Positions 1 to 11,400 of a stretch of 60,703 nt of DNA are shown one piece after another. The translations under genes were made by a program, and so were the position numbers. Position 1 is the stretch's first letter. Every line of letters begins with the position of its first letter. This DNA is from Fomitopsis serialis (lineage: Eukaryota > Basidiomycota > Agaricomycetes > Polyporales > Fomitopsidaceae). The notes under the pieces were generated by a model. It was not told the DNA's origin. It made no database searches and was given only the letters and a program-made list of their open reading frames with translations. The stretch covers positions 1 through 60,703 of the forward strand of contig NW_025955197.1 of NCBI RefSeq assembly GCF_022376445.1, in the 5' to 3' direction.

Positions 1-923
1 ACCCTGTGCCAATGTGTGTAGGAATGCATACTATGCTAATTGTCATTGATACAGACAGAGAGCACAATTGAGAAAATTTCAAATGCCTATAACTATGGAA
101 AGATGCAAAATGGGTCACATAAAGCACTGTAATCCATGAGAAGGAGCATCAGCAACTTTTAATTCAAGAACAGGACACAGGACACATATAATGCATGTAT
201 GCTGACTAGGCCCACAAAGCATTGCCCAGTGTGAGATTGCCAATTGGGAGGGCACCTGCCATATGTAGTAGTAATCATGATTGTGTGATAGCTTCTTCAC
301 AGACCTCCTCATAATTTCCATAGCCTTCATATGGAACAAAGCATGAACATGTGCAGGATATTCATTTTGAGGCCACTTAACCTCCTTGTGTAGGCTCAGA
401 AAGAAATCCCAAACTCCAGAAAATCAATGAAGTAATGAATGACATATGTGGTCATTTTGCTCACCCAAAGCTCTGGACTACAGCTGATCCTTCTGAAGAA
501 GTGAAAGACTTATGCAGACTGCCTGCTATTGTGCAAGAAAAAAAAAAGTGATGTTGATGATATAATTCTTATTTATAGGTTCTTGCTCTCCATTGAATAT
601 TTGTAACAATGTCTGGGTCAGATTGTGGCTAGTAACTTGTTACATATGTCTGTAGTGACAGAGACATGCTATGGAATGGTGTTGGGACAAGTGATGAGGA
701 GGAATACAGATGAGAATTCCAGTATACTGTATCTTGACCATGTGACTGACTGTTTTTCCACAGCATGAGCTAAAATTCAGGAACAAGGATCATGAATGTA
801 CCAAACTTAACCTGAACAGACTTTGACATTGGGAAGGTCTAGGCCAGTATAGTAACAATTTGTAGGGAAGTATATGACTCCCTACCCAGCTCAAATGGTA
901 CAATGAACTCTAATAATTATCAT
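1..923. other. AT-rich spacer, no gene seen
   Basis: This stretch is AT-rich, with short frames on both strands that show no recognisable domain. It ends at the TA dinucleotide (924-925) that flanks the outer DNA transposon. I see no promoter, RNA gene or terminal repeat in it. Confidence 0.6.
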
Positions 924-925
924 TA

Positions 926-1004
926 CAGACTTAAACCCCCCAATGGGTCAGTACCCCCCGATGGGTCACCTTCCTAAAACGGTCGGGAACCTTCCGTATA
1001 TGGC
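926..1004 (+). repeat. Left terminal inverted repeat of the pogo-type element
   Basis: It runs from CAGACTTAAACC through TGGGTCAGTACCCCCC to about TATATGG. It matches the inverse of 33298-33345 plus 36805-36822 with few mismatches. Confidence 0.85.
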
Positions 1005-1161
1005 AAGTCATGATCGCCCAGTGTCCATGCGAAGCCATGGCCATAGGACGGTTGGACTTCAGTCGAGTCCTCGCGCCGCTGACACATACACCTATACAGA
1101 ACTATACAGAATACCAATGCAGAGTACAGTACAATATATACATAATAATGATACACACATG

Positions 1162-2332
1162 TCAGTCCGATTCACTGGTTGCCGAGTCACTGTCAGATGG
1201 TAAGCCCTGCAAGGTGTCCCAAATAATACCATCTTGTTCGTCTTTCCCTGACGTGTCTGCAACTGCATTTTGCATCTCCGTCAGAGCATAAGGTTTGAGC
1301 TTCTGCGCCTTCTCAACTGCTCACGTGAGATGCTCGGGGGTTAGATCTCTGGGGACAGCACGTGGTGCACGCGGTCGCTTCGTTCTGTCGGCATCGCAGT
1401 CCCTGCATGCCTCCTCATATTCCTTCTTCTTCCTTGTGTTCATTGCCTTTCGCGCCTCCTTCTTCTCACGCCTCCATTTTGCTCGTCGACTTCGTGCCAC
1501 ACGAGAGGCTGAGCCCTTCAGTTTCTCCAGCGCAGCCTTCTCCGACTGTGCCAGATCAGCTGCTTGGGCTGCACGAAAGCCCTCCTCAGTATACACCCGG
1601 CCCGTGCGCCCTCGCGCCTGCTCCTTCTTCAGGTATGTTGCAACATGAGAGTTATCCTTTTTCTTCTTCTTCTGATTGAGTCGCGCCTGTGTGCCTATTT
1701 GGTGCTCGTTCTGCAGGATCAGCTGTGCGCGTTGGCCAACTATCACATGCGACTGCTCCGTAACAGTCGCCTGCGACACCGTCGAGATTGCCCGCAATGC
1801 TGCAACTTCGCCCTCAAGTTCATCCCGCGACATGCAGTCTGGAGGGGCTGGCAAAGATAGGATATAGAAGTCTGGTGGAGGAAGAGGAGGACCACTGTCA
1901 AGAAGGGGAGGGATTACGGGTGTTTCGACCGTGACAGTACTTCGAAGTGGTATGTTCTTGGCCCTGTCATTGAGGTGATGTGCAATTGCAGCATCACGTT
2001 TGCGTGGTGTGAACTCATCTGGGTGAACACGAAGGGAGGATGGAGTGATAATGGTCGTAGCTGCTGTACGCTCGGCGTCCCGAGGCGGTGTATGGGGAGG
2101 TGTCGATGGTGGGTTTCGAAATCTGTTGATGAGGCCGAGGATGTTAACTGCCTCGCCAACAGGGGTAGGCTGGCGCTGCAGAAACGAGCTGGTGATGGAC
2201 GTGTTTTCCGCTGGGATGACAGCATGTGCCAGTGGTGGGATGGCATTTGGGTTGACAGTGGCATAGGGTGTAGCCGTATCCGTACTGTCCACAGCAGCAT
2301 ATGCTAGACCAGTCACCGCGAAAGCCTGTCTG
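1162..2332 (-). pseudogene. pogo-type transposase, C-terminal fragment
   Basis: Read on the minus strand from the Copia A junction, the frame begins with a stretch resembling the conserved AFSATG-type end of the pogo DDE_1 domain (here AFAVTGLAYAAVD). A long low-complexity tail follows, with a lysine/arginine-rich, coiled-coil-like segment (about residues 200-320). This layout is common in fungal pogo transposases. The frame stops near 1321 at TGA, but the same frame reopens and runs on to a second stop at 1162-1164. A CGA-to-TGA change would explain the first stop. The fragment joins the N-terminal fragment at 32375-33062 once the Copia insertion and one GTCTG copy are removed. It is not functional. 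Confidence 0.75.
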
Positions 2333-2832
2333 TGTTGAACTTCCGACTTTCCAGTGTTATCTTATCTTATCAGTTACGTACATATATGGACTTGTGTTCT
2401 GCGATGTAGTATTACATACATTCTTTTGATGGACTCTGTCTGGACTCATCTTGTGACTCGCTCCAGACCGATCTACACTGTTCCAGACTTATTCTGGATC
2501 ATTCCACTCCCTTCCGGCATGTTCCATGACTCTCAGTACATTCCTTGATCACATGGACGCTTATGCATATCCCTATCTCTGGAGTTAAGGCTTACTCATT
2601 TCCCTAAAACTCGGACTTAGTGATTACTGATCTGCTTACTGATGTAGCATGTGATCAGTCCCAGACATGTATATATACTGGGGTGATTCCCCCCTAATGG
2701 ATAACGATCTCTCCTCTCTTCTGCCTGCCTAGCATCAGAGTCTTCCCTCTGGGATAGGTCTGTTCACTACACTCTACTGTCCTTCACTTCCACTGGCCTA
2801 ACAAGCCCTTCTAAACCTCTTTCACTTCAACA
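2333..2832 (+). repeat. 5' LTR of Copia A
   Basis: 500 bp, begins TGTTGAAC and ends TTCAACA. It is nearly identical to 31875-32374. Confidence 0.95.
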
Positions 2833-2846
2833 GGTTATGAGCCCCG
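2833..2846 (+). promoter_or_regulatory. Primer-binding site of Copia A (half-tRNA type)
   Basis: GGTTATGAGCCCC starts directly after the 5' LTR. Its complement, GGGGCTCATAACC, contains CTCATAA, the anticodon loop of initiator-methionine tRNA. This fits priming by an internal tRNA-iMet fragment, as known for Drosophila copia, rather than by the tRNA 3' end. Confidence 0.65.
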
Positions 2847-3127
2847 TGCTCTGATCGTTTATATCACCTGTACCTTTTGCGCAACCAAAGCCCAACTCTT
2901 GAAAGAGTGAGTTGGCATATTTTGTCCTTATTTGGACTACTGTTTAGCCGCTCTGTGACAAGTGCCCAAAGCCTTGTCCAAGCGCATTTCCAGGGTAGCT
3001 CGCAAGAGCAATTACGAAGTTTTTCCACCGTCTCGTTGTGAGAGATACGACGTAGGCGATGCTGACACTAGCGCTGTTGCTGAGCGTCATCAGTGTTTAT
3101 ACGGTCATCTACCCATCGATCACTAGA

Positions 3128-4031
3128 TTGATATCATCCTCACTCCTACCCCGCGCCCTCGCCGTCCCACCTATCGTCACCCTGACACCTCTCGTCCCCC
3201 GAAGGCGTCCTGTCGCAAGACCCTTGAGCAGCAGCTTGAGGAGCTCCAGTTGAAGGCAGACGACTCTAGGGCACTCCTTGAAGCTCGACGTGCGGAGTAC
3301 GCTGCTACACTTGCCGCTGAAACTGCCGCCCTGCCAAGGCTTCCCTTATCACACGCATCGAAGGCGTACCTCTTCCCCTTCCTATCACAGCCCTTAAGCT
3401 GTTTGACGCCGACTTCAAGAAGAAGTCTCAGACGCAGAAGGCCGCCATCCTCACGAAGTGTCTCTTCGCCGTTCAGAAGCGCCTTCACCCTCTCTTCACC
3501 CACAAGCTGCGCGACACTGTTCGTTGGTCGCTCACCGACAACCTCAACGCTTTTGGATGTCGGTTCAATTGGGTCTGTTCTCACTTTGAGACAGAGGGTC
3601 ATTTGTGGTCGCACGACGCGCTCAACGACGTCAAGCTTGTCTGCGAGCTGATTGGGAAGATCTCCTTCAAGGAGCTTAGCAAGAACCTTTCTAAGGTTAC
3701 TAGGGAAGTTGGGGACTTGCACAAGGGCAATCACTTGGCTTGGGTAGACAAGTATTTGTAGTCGCGTCACAAATTTTATCTTTGTTCCTGGAATATTTTT
3801 CAGTGAAGCATCACAACTGTGGCAACGCCTCAAGAGGAGACATTTGCAGAGACTCAGGTCTCTTCAGGCGAAGAATCAGACGACTCATACGATTGTTCAA
3901 ACCACTACCATCTATACGACTACGAGGAGGTTTGCAACGCTCATTATAGAGACGACGATCAAACCTGGTGGAACTGTGACAACACTCATTGTCCAAACTG
4001 TTACCACACACCATTTGGTGATTTTCCTTGA
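3128..4031 (+). pseudogene. Extra upstream coding region in the Copia A leader
   Basis: Copia elements normally have a short leader, but here about 1.4 kb separates the primer site from gag. From 3128 an open frame encodes a helical charged stretch (LEQQLEELQLKADD). At about 3342 the sense seems to move by one base into a second frame, rich in lysine and leucine, that runs to a stop at 3761. After a possible short intron (about 3760-3805, ending TTTTCAG), an acidic frame from 3819 is in register with gag and is separated from it only by a TGA at 4029. I recognise no family. It may be an N-terminal extension of gag or captured host sequence. Confidence 0.4.
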
Positions 4032-4247
4032 GGCTTCAAAGCTGGTATCGCTGTCGAAGCTTGGCAAGACAATTTCCTATTCGCCAACGAATTTTCGGAG
4101 TCACCTCCAAAACCTGAACATTTAATCTCGCTCCCTGAGTCGAGATCTCAAACACCTGAACCGGAGGAATTACCCTTCGAGTTATTTACACCAGAACCTC
4201 CTTCTTCGCCCGACACACAAGGCGAATTTATCCTCTTATCCGCAACC

Positions 4248-5420
4248 ATGGGTGACGTCAAGCCAGACAATATCCCTAAGCTCTCTTCAGCGTCCCAATA
4301 TGCTGACTGGTCTGCCGCTATGCGCGGTTATTTAATATTCATAGAGGCCTGGCCCGCTGTTATTGCAACAGTAACTACCGACACAGAGTACAAGAAACAG
4401 AATGCCCGTGCTCAGGGTGTTCTATTTATGCGGACTGATCGCTCGATGCATCATTTGCTCAAGGGATCTAGTGGTGAACTCAAGACCGCTAAGGAAATGT
4501 GGGCGGCCCTTAAGACAGCCTTTGGTACACCCGACATGGCATTCGTCTGGAGTCTCTTCCAGTTGGTGATCAAGTCTCCGGAGATGTCTGATTCCAAACC
4601 TCTGCAGGATCAGATCAACAAGCTGGTTACTCGGCTTAAGGAGATTCCGGCCGGTGGCATAACTCTCGGTGAATCGACCCAGGCTCTTCTCCTTCTGTCG
4701 AAGGTGCCTGAATCCTATCAATCAATGATTTCTGCGCTCATGGCGACGCAGAACATCAAGGATCTTAAAGTTGACTCTGTTCAGTCGAAGATTCTTGCCG
4801 AAGAATCTCTCCGCCGGTCTGGTATGGGACAGTCTGCGTCCAAGACATCCCAGGTCAAGCACAAGTCATCGGGTCCCTGTGGTCACTGCGGTGGAAATCA
4901 CGGCAGTGAGAATTGTTGGACAAAGTACCCGCATTTGCACCCCCAAAATAAGGGTGGCGGCAAGGGGAAAAAGTACAACAAGGGCAAAGGCAAAGGGAAG
5001 AATAAGGGCAAGGGCAATGGTAACGGACAATCTGGTTCTGGTTCCTCCAACACTGCTACTACTTCGGACTCCACAAATGTTGTAACTGTAGAATCCTCCG
5101 TGTCGTCTTCAGCTAATACTATGACTGCTTCCTGGTATACTGCGGGTCACTCCGCTTCTGGAAGAATGACTGACTGGATTATGGATTCTGGTGCGTCGAA
5201 GACAATCACCAACGACATGGCTGATTTTTGGGACTATACTCCTTACGAGGAACCCATGATTTTTGGTACAGCCGGCAAGTCTAAGATTGCAGCTTATGGA
5301 GAAGGGACCATCAAAGGTGTTGTGCACGTTGAAGGGAAACATGTTAAAGCAACTATTACGAATGTTGCTTACATCCCTGCCGCATCTGGTCGCCTATTTT
5401 CTACTGGTGTTATTGAGTAA
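4248..5420 (+). pseudogene. Copia A gag and protease
   Basis: The first part (about residues 10-190) is a UBN2/Retrotran_gag-like Copia gag domain, with a YADWSAAMRGYL segment near the start. A zinc knuckle follows, CGHCGGNHGSENC, spaced C-X2-C-X3-H-X4-C, one residue shorter than the usual CCHC knuckle. A long Lys/Gly-rich tract comes next. The aspartic protease motif is WIMDSGASKTI near residue 308. The frame ends at TAA (5418-5420), but the same frame continues into integrase. The stop therefore interrupts a single gag-pol polyprotein, and CAA to TAA would explain it. Confidence 0.88.
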
Positions 5421-6493
5421 TCAGGTTTTACCCTAGTTCAGGGAGGAGGTCGTATGGTCATCTATGACCAACCTATTTTGCAAGGTCGAGTCTGTGGTAA
5501 CATGATCATGGAGGCACACCATAAGCCCTTCAATAATCTCTATATGTTGTACCTAGAGATTTTGACACCGCAATTGGCAAAGTCTACAGACAAGTTGAAT
5601 TTTCATCTCTGGCATGAACGCTTCGGACATTCGTCTGAAGATGTTATTCGTCAGATTCCCAAGCACACTAAGGGTGTGGATTCCATCGGTGCCAAGGATA
5701 CTTCTTCTCCTTGTGCAGGGTGTCAGTGGGGCAAGTCTCATTGCGCTCCATTTCCCCCATCGGCTAAACGTGCTACAAAGCCCCTTGAGCTCATTCATAC
5801 TGATGAGGACGGTCCTATGTGTACCACTGCAATAGGTGGATGGTGTTATTTCATCAGCTTTCTTGACGACTATACTGGTCTTGGTCGTGCCTATTATCTC
5901 AAGCACAAGAATGATTCAATCCAAGTGTTCGATGACTTCAAAGCATGGGCTGAGAACCAAACAGATAAGAAAATCAAGGCTGTACGCTCGGATCGTGGGG
6001 GGGAATATACATCTCCTGCTTTTACCGAACATTTGCGCAAATTTGGTATTGAACATCAGTTCACAATGCCGTACTCTCCTCAACAGAATGGGAGAGCTGA
6101 GCGCTGGAATCGGACCATTGTCGAGAAGGCTATGTCTATGCTGCATCATGCTGGACTAAGCCATGGTTTTTGGCAATTGGCTGTGGACACTGCGGTTCAT
6201 ATTTATAATCAGCAACCTATGCGACGCCTTAACTGGCAATGCCCCATTACTCTCTGGAATGGCACAATTCCGGACATTTCATACTTTAGGATTTTTGGGT
6301 GCAAGGCATTTGTGCATGTGCAGAAAGAACAGAGATCTGGGAAGCTCGACAAGAAGGCTGTTGAGATGATCTTTGTAGGCTATGAAGTTGGTTCCAAAGG
6401 GTATCGTTTCTGGAACCCGGCTACTCGAAGTATTGTTGTGTCTCATGATGTGACCTTCGATGAAGAGACATTTCCTGCACGAAAGGACTTAGG
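5421..6493 (+). pseudogene. Copia A integrase
   Basis: The frame is in register with gag past the stop at 5418. It begins with a gag_pre-integrase zinc finger (HERFGH...CAGCQWGK, an HHCC arrangement). The integrase core carries the three acidic residues expected of a DDE enzyme: LIHTDEDGP, AVRSDRGGEY and PQQNGRAERWNR. The Copia-type C-terminal segment (FRIFGCKAFVHV, VGYEVGSKGYRFW) follows. The frame is cut at 6493 by element C. Its continuation is at 22532, after the duplicated TTAGG. Integrase would insert the cDNA; this copy is broken by the upstream stop and the insertion. Confidence 0.9.
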
Positions 6494-7001
6494 TGTTAGG
6501 GCTCGTGGGCTCGGAACCCTAGATTCAGGGGCCGGGCTGCCTCGTGAACCTAATGGTTGGTGGTCGCGACGCGACCAGGGGGGAAAGGAGGATCTCGGGG
6601 TCGTGAGCAAGGTGAGGAGTACCTGCTAGGGTCGTTAGCAGGGTGACGAGCCTTGCTATTCGGGAGCGCGGAGAGGTCCTTGGTTGCCAGCGACGAGCTG
6701 GGCCAAGCAGGGAGTCCTAGACGGGCTGTTGGGCCAGGTCGAGGAGGGGTCCAAGGCGAAGGCGACGAGCCTAAGCCGAGGGGAGTTCCTAGGCGGGGCG
6801 ACGAGCCTAGCCGAGGACAGGGGAACTAACTCGGACGGCGCGAAGAGTTCGCACTCGGACGAGGTGGTAGTTCAGGTAGAAGAGTAGATTACTTCCCAAA
6901 ATGGAAGTCAGATCGCTAGGTACATTGAGATAAGATGAGATGTACACTATCAGTTCATAATCTAATCTAGAGGACAGATAATGGGTTATCTATCCGTAAC
7001 A
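6494..7001 (-). repeat. 3' LTR of element C (minus-strand sense)
   Basis: 508 bp partner of 22019-22526. Confidence 0.93.
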
Positions 7002-7014
7002 GAGCCCCCCATTA
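7002..7014 (-). promoter_or_regulatory. Polypurine tract of element C
   Basis: The minus strand reads AATGGGGGGCTC right before the LTR. Together with the opposite end this sets the orientation. Confidence 0.55.
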
Positions 7015-7148
7015 TGAAGTGTATAGTGTGGGTATGAATGATGAGGTGAGGGCTCAGAAGAAGTAGATCTGGGCATAGAGTGGGAAGGAAACAGAGCATA
7101 GAAAGGGAAGGAAAATTTTTGGGCAGTAAAACTGCATGTAGAAGGCTC

Positions 7149-7294
7149 CGCCATGCAGAGGCTGAGCTGTGCTGCATGTATCACATCCCGAGCGGTCATC
7201 CTTGCAGGCATCCTGGTTGCACTGTAGTCGCCATGCAGAGGATGCGCTGTCCTGCGCATACTACGTCCCGAGCTACCATCCTTGCAGAAGGCAT
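7149..7294. repeat. Tandem duplication of about 65 bp
   Basis: Two diverged direct copies (about 7149-7211 and 7230-7294) each start CGCCATGCAGAGG and end CATCCTTGCAG. They lie near the lower LTR of element C. A short CTAGG microsatellite follows at about 7307-7326. Confidence 0.7.
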
Positions 7295-7968
7295 GAATAT
7301 GCCAAGGGCTAGGCTAGGCTAGGCTCGGTGGACCTCCCTATCCTCCCCTACCCCTGCCCCCCAATCTCAAGTCGGAGTGATCCAGTCGGGAGGTTTGGCT
7401 CGAGATTCCATAGCAAGGAGGTGGTAACAGGTAAGAATGGAATAGCAGTAAGGGTGGGTGGGCTGGGCATTGTCTGCCTCTGCAGTCTTATTCCTCGTCT
7501 GACCACGATGTACATGGAACCATTGTCCCATTGCGTAGGCACTCCTCTTCGTAGGCCTCTGACACTCGTATTGCTTCCTCTATCTGCCACCGTGCATGTG
7601 CCAGTGCTGTTAGTGCTGCTGGGGATTTGTCGTAGACAACACATTCCCGGGCTTCCCTATGTGCACGATATAGTCAGAAGAAATTGGGTGGCTTGTAGCG
7701 TGCAGAGGCAGAACTCAATGGGGGCAGACTACAAGGAGCGTGGACATTCCACACGTCCTCATTGTCCAAAGCTGAGAGTGGAGGTGACGAGAGTGGAGGT
7801 GTTGGCAAAGGGCATGGAGACATAGTCGACAGAGCATGTGGCGGAGGCGAGGATACGTTGGGCAAGGTCCTAGATGAAGCCAAAGACGAGGCTGACTTGA
7901 TATTAACCAGGGCTAGGGTTCGAGGTGGCTTGACTTCCGGCTTCAAGTCGGAGGCTGCAGAGCAGTTG

Positions 7969-7998
7969 CCAGGCGCGCGGAGAGTCCACATGGCCTGG
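7969..7998. repeat. Element C palindrome copy 1
   Basis: Arms CCAGGC and GCCTGG pair perfectly across an 18-nt centre that itself pairs partly. Confidence 0.7.
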
Positions 7999-8169
7999 AA
8001 CTCGTCTTGCAGACTACCTTCGACGAGGGTCGGTGTAGACAAGCCGAGCGAGGATGGAGAGACACAGCGAGAAGGAGCATCCTTGCTCATTGGCGAGCTC
8101 GACAGGACACGATGATCATGACTGAGGGACGCCGCGTCGACACCGAGAGCAGGCGCGTGCACGGAACAC

Positions 8170-8225
8170 GGGAGTGGAGAGCAGGGTCGAAGGAGTCGAC
8201 TGCTGCACTCGAAGACCCAGGGCGG
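8170..8225 (-). repeat. Element C recurrent block B, one of four copies
   Basis: The plus strand contains GAGCAGGGTCGAAGGAGTCG and then ACCCAGGGCGGAGG. Related copies lie at about 13020-13075, 13433-13480 and 15545-15603. On the minus strand they read as variants of ECSGRLLRPCSPL. Confidence 0.6.
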
Positions 8226-8262
8226 AGGTGAAGCCAGATTGGACGATGATGGACAGTGGATA

Positions 8263-8292
8263 CTGGACGTGCGGACGTTCCGCACAGTCCAG
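8263..8292. repeat. Element C palindrome copy 2 (near perfect)
   Basis: Outer arms CTGGAC/GTCCAG and inner arms GTGCGGA/TCCGCAC, with loop CGT. Compared with copy 1, the outer arms have changed on both sides. Confidence 0.8.
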
Positions 8293-8421
8293 CCCTTGTC
8301 CGAAGGGTTGTCCGCGATGTTGGTTCCGAGAGTCATGGACACGCCGAGACGCGAAGGCGGCGACGGAGGCGCAGACGAGTAGGCATGCATGCCGAGCAAA
8401 GGCGGGTGTGTCGAGCGACTA

Positions 8422-8443
8422 CTGGGCGTGCGGCAGTCTCGCA
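8422..8443. repeat. Element C palindrome copy 3, left part
   Basis: TGGGCGTGCGG...TCTCGCA. The right part resumes at 12858 (CGGCCCG) after hAT E. Joined, the arms GGGC/GCCC and GTGCG/CGCAC pair. Confidence 0.65.
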
Positions 8444-11400
8444 TAGTGAATTGCACGGGTGCACCCGTGGATACCTCCGAGCATACCCGTACCCCTACCC
8501 GCGCGGGTCATGTACCCTTGCAGCGGGTACAGGTACCGCGCGGGTCATGCGGGTTTAGCACGGGTACGGGTATCTGTGCGGGTTCGCACCACTTCGTGTC
8601 AGTAGCCGCTCAGGCTACACAAGCATAGTACTGACATGCATATATTCGAGTCATTTACAGAGAGAATGTACAGCTAGGCTGAAGTCTTGTAGTTCTCACC
8701 CCACACCTCTACAGGGTCCTCTTCTTCATCTTGCGAGGGGTCCTCGACAGTGACAGCGAACACGTCGTCATCTTTGACGAAGCCGTGCACACTCCACTCA
8801 TTGAGGCATATCAGTGCGCGGATGGACGCCGCCGAGAGCCCGTTGCGCAAGTGAGACAGGATGATACGACCTTTGCTGAACAGCCGCTCGACAGCAACCG
8901 AGGTAGCTGCAGCCAGACATCACGTCTAGTTAGTCATTTGCATTCGACAAGTGTGGAGCAACTTACGTGGGATGGTCAGATAGGAAACGGCCATGCGCGA
9001 TAGATTTGGATATCTTTTGCGTGAGTCATCACTCGTCCACCACTTCACTGCGTTCTTGATTGGGATGTCAGGTGTCTCGGGTCCAGTACTGAGGTAATGT
9101 TCCAGCTCGTCAGTGATGCGCACGGTTGGTTTCATCCGATTGGCACGGGCCACATCGAACATGTTTTCCTTCTTCGTGGACTGGGATTTCTGTGGGATTA
9201 TATGGCACACGTAAGAGGTCAGAGACGATTCGAACTCGACGCAGTAGTCCAGACGTACCTTGGCCTGTTCGGCCTCATCCCTCTGTACACGTGCCGGGAA
9301 ACAGCCAGACCATTCCTCATTGTATGTCTGCCGAACAAGTCTTCGGGCCTGCGCAATCCACTCGTCGGTCCAGTCATGGTCGTGGAAGTACTGAAGCTTG
9401 TACCGTGGGTCGAGAACTAAGATAGACTATCAGTAACCCAGCGCGCAGTAAAAAGGTTTGATATATACTCATCGCAATTCTATACGCAGCGGACTCATCG
9501 CTCTTGCTGTAGTAGCGGTTGATGGTCTGCTTGGCCATGCCCACGGCGACGCGGACGGCTGGGTCGAGGTCGCGGTTGATACTGTCAGTTGCGAGGCGTT
9601 GGTCAATGATGTCCATCGACGGAATGACGTCTGTCAAGGCTGGCGCCTCATCCCCTTCGCGCGAAAAGAATTGCGTCGCCTGGTAGAAGACCTGTAGCAC
9701 GTGTTGGAGACGTGCGCCGCGGCGTGGGGACGAAGAGTTGCACGAGTGGGTGTTGCAGCAGAGTAGGTGATCGTGTCGAGAAACGAGGACAGCGGGAATG
9801 CGGGAGCACGAGTGCATGCATACAAGTACAAGTGTCGGGTGGATGGGACAAGGTGCAGGTGCGCGTTGGGTGCGTCAGCCGTACGTGTTAAGCAGGCACA
9901 AGGTGTGACACGGAACGAGGTGAGAGAGATGTGGCGAAAGGGCAGAAGGGATGAGGAAGCCGGGGAAGATCCCAGTGACGGTGTAGGATGCAGTGGCGAG
10001 GCACGCGCGCCGATGTGGGTGTGTACGACGAGCGAGCGAGAGGAAATGGTCGGCGAGCAACTCACACGTGTGTTGAGTACGCGTGAGCAGTTGACACGGC
10101 GTAAAAGTGACGACATGGCGTACACAGACAGTGGAGCCGCGAGGAATGCAGTTGCGCACGACGAGCCAGGCGTATGACACGATGTCGTGCACGTTAGGCC
10201 GTGCGGGCGTTGTCCGTCGAGTGATGCCGAGAGCAGTCTGGGTCGGTATGGAGGCAGGGGCAATGAGCAGTGAGAGACGTTTGAGGTGTGGGAGTGAGCG
10301 GCCATGGCCGGGTTGATCGAGCAAGAATGGTAAGTGAACGGTGGACCCACAAAGTGACTGAGTGACTGACCTGCAGGACGTCACGCAGTTGCGTGGCAAT
10401 CTTCCACTCTTTGGCCTCTAACTCCCACCGCCGCAGGCCATTTCCTTGCACAGCCGTCATCCTCTTGATCGCTTCCCGGTACTCCAGTGCGGCGTCGAGC
10501 ATTCGGAACGTCGAGTTCCACCGAGTGCGGACATCGCGCGGCAACTTTCGGAACTCCATCTTGAGGTCCTCGATGGTTTTCCTCCAGGTCGGCAAGAGGT
10601 GCGTTGGGGAGCGATGGATGGAGACAGAGATCTTGCGTAGCTACACGACCCAACCACAGGTGAGCTTTTTTATCGTTCTGCAGATATGTCCGCTCACCTT
10701 AACTAGCATCATCTTGACCGGGCGGACTTTGCTGTCGAGCGCCGAGAGCTTCGCACCGTCAAGTCCTTCACGCGCATCCCAGAATCCATCGACGTCGTCT
10801 GCTTCTTCATCCTGCACGTCCTCCACCTCGTCGAAATCAAGATCTTCCATCAGGTCGCGGAGTTCCTTGTCCCAGTCGGAGAGCTCGGGATCATCATCCA
10901 TCGTCTCGTCGTACTCCTCAGAACCATCGTTTGTCTTCTTTTTCTTTTTCTTTGGTGGCTCGAACTGACGCAGTAGGCTCTTTGCCACAAGGTTAATGAT
11001 ATGGCAGAAGCACCGACCGCGCGCCCGGCTCCCTGGGAACCCCAATATCAGCTTTTCCATCTCTTCGATCATCACATCGTTCGACGACGCGTTGTTGCAT
11101 GTCACGCCGAGTATCTGGATAACCATGTGAGTACGAGTTTCCTGCAACAGATCTTTAGTACTTGCTGACCTTCGCATCGAGCTTCAGCTCTTCGAGCAAC
11201 TTGGCAAACGTGGTCGCCAGGTTCAACCCACTGTGCGAAACGGGGACCTCGACGACATCAAGAACAAGACACATCGGCGAACCATGGTGTTCGAAGTGCA
11301 CCGTGAACGCAACCATCGCTTTTTGATTCGGCGAAGTCCACGCGTCTGTCGCGAAGTTGAGGTCGCCATCATACTCCTGGTAAGTTGGCCGTGTTAGTAA

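Noticed and set aside
1295..1648. Plus-strand frames opposite the pogo fragment
   Set aside because: Shadows of the minus-strand transposase tail; Ser/Arg/Ala-rich with no domain.
9634..10350. 238-residue minus-strand frame inside hAT E
   Set aside because: It lies mostly within an intron with good splice ends and has low-complexity composition.
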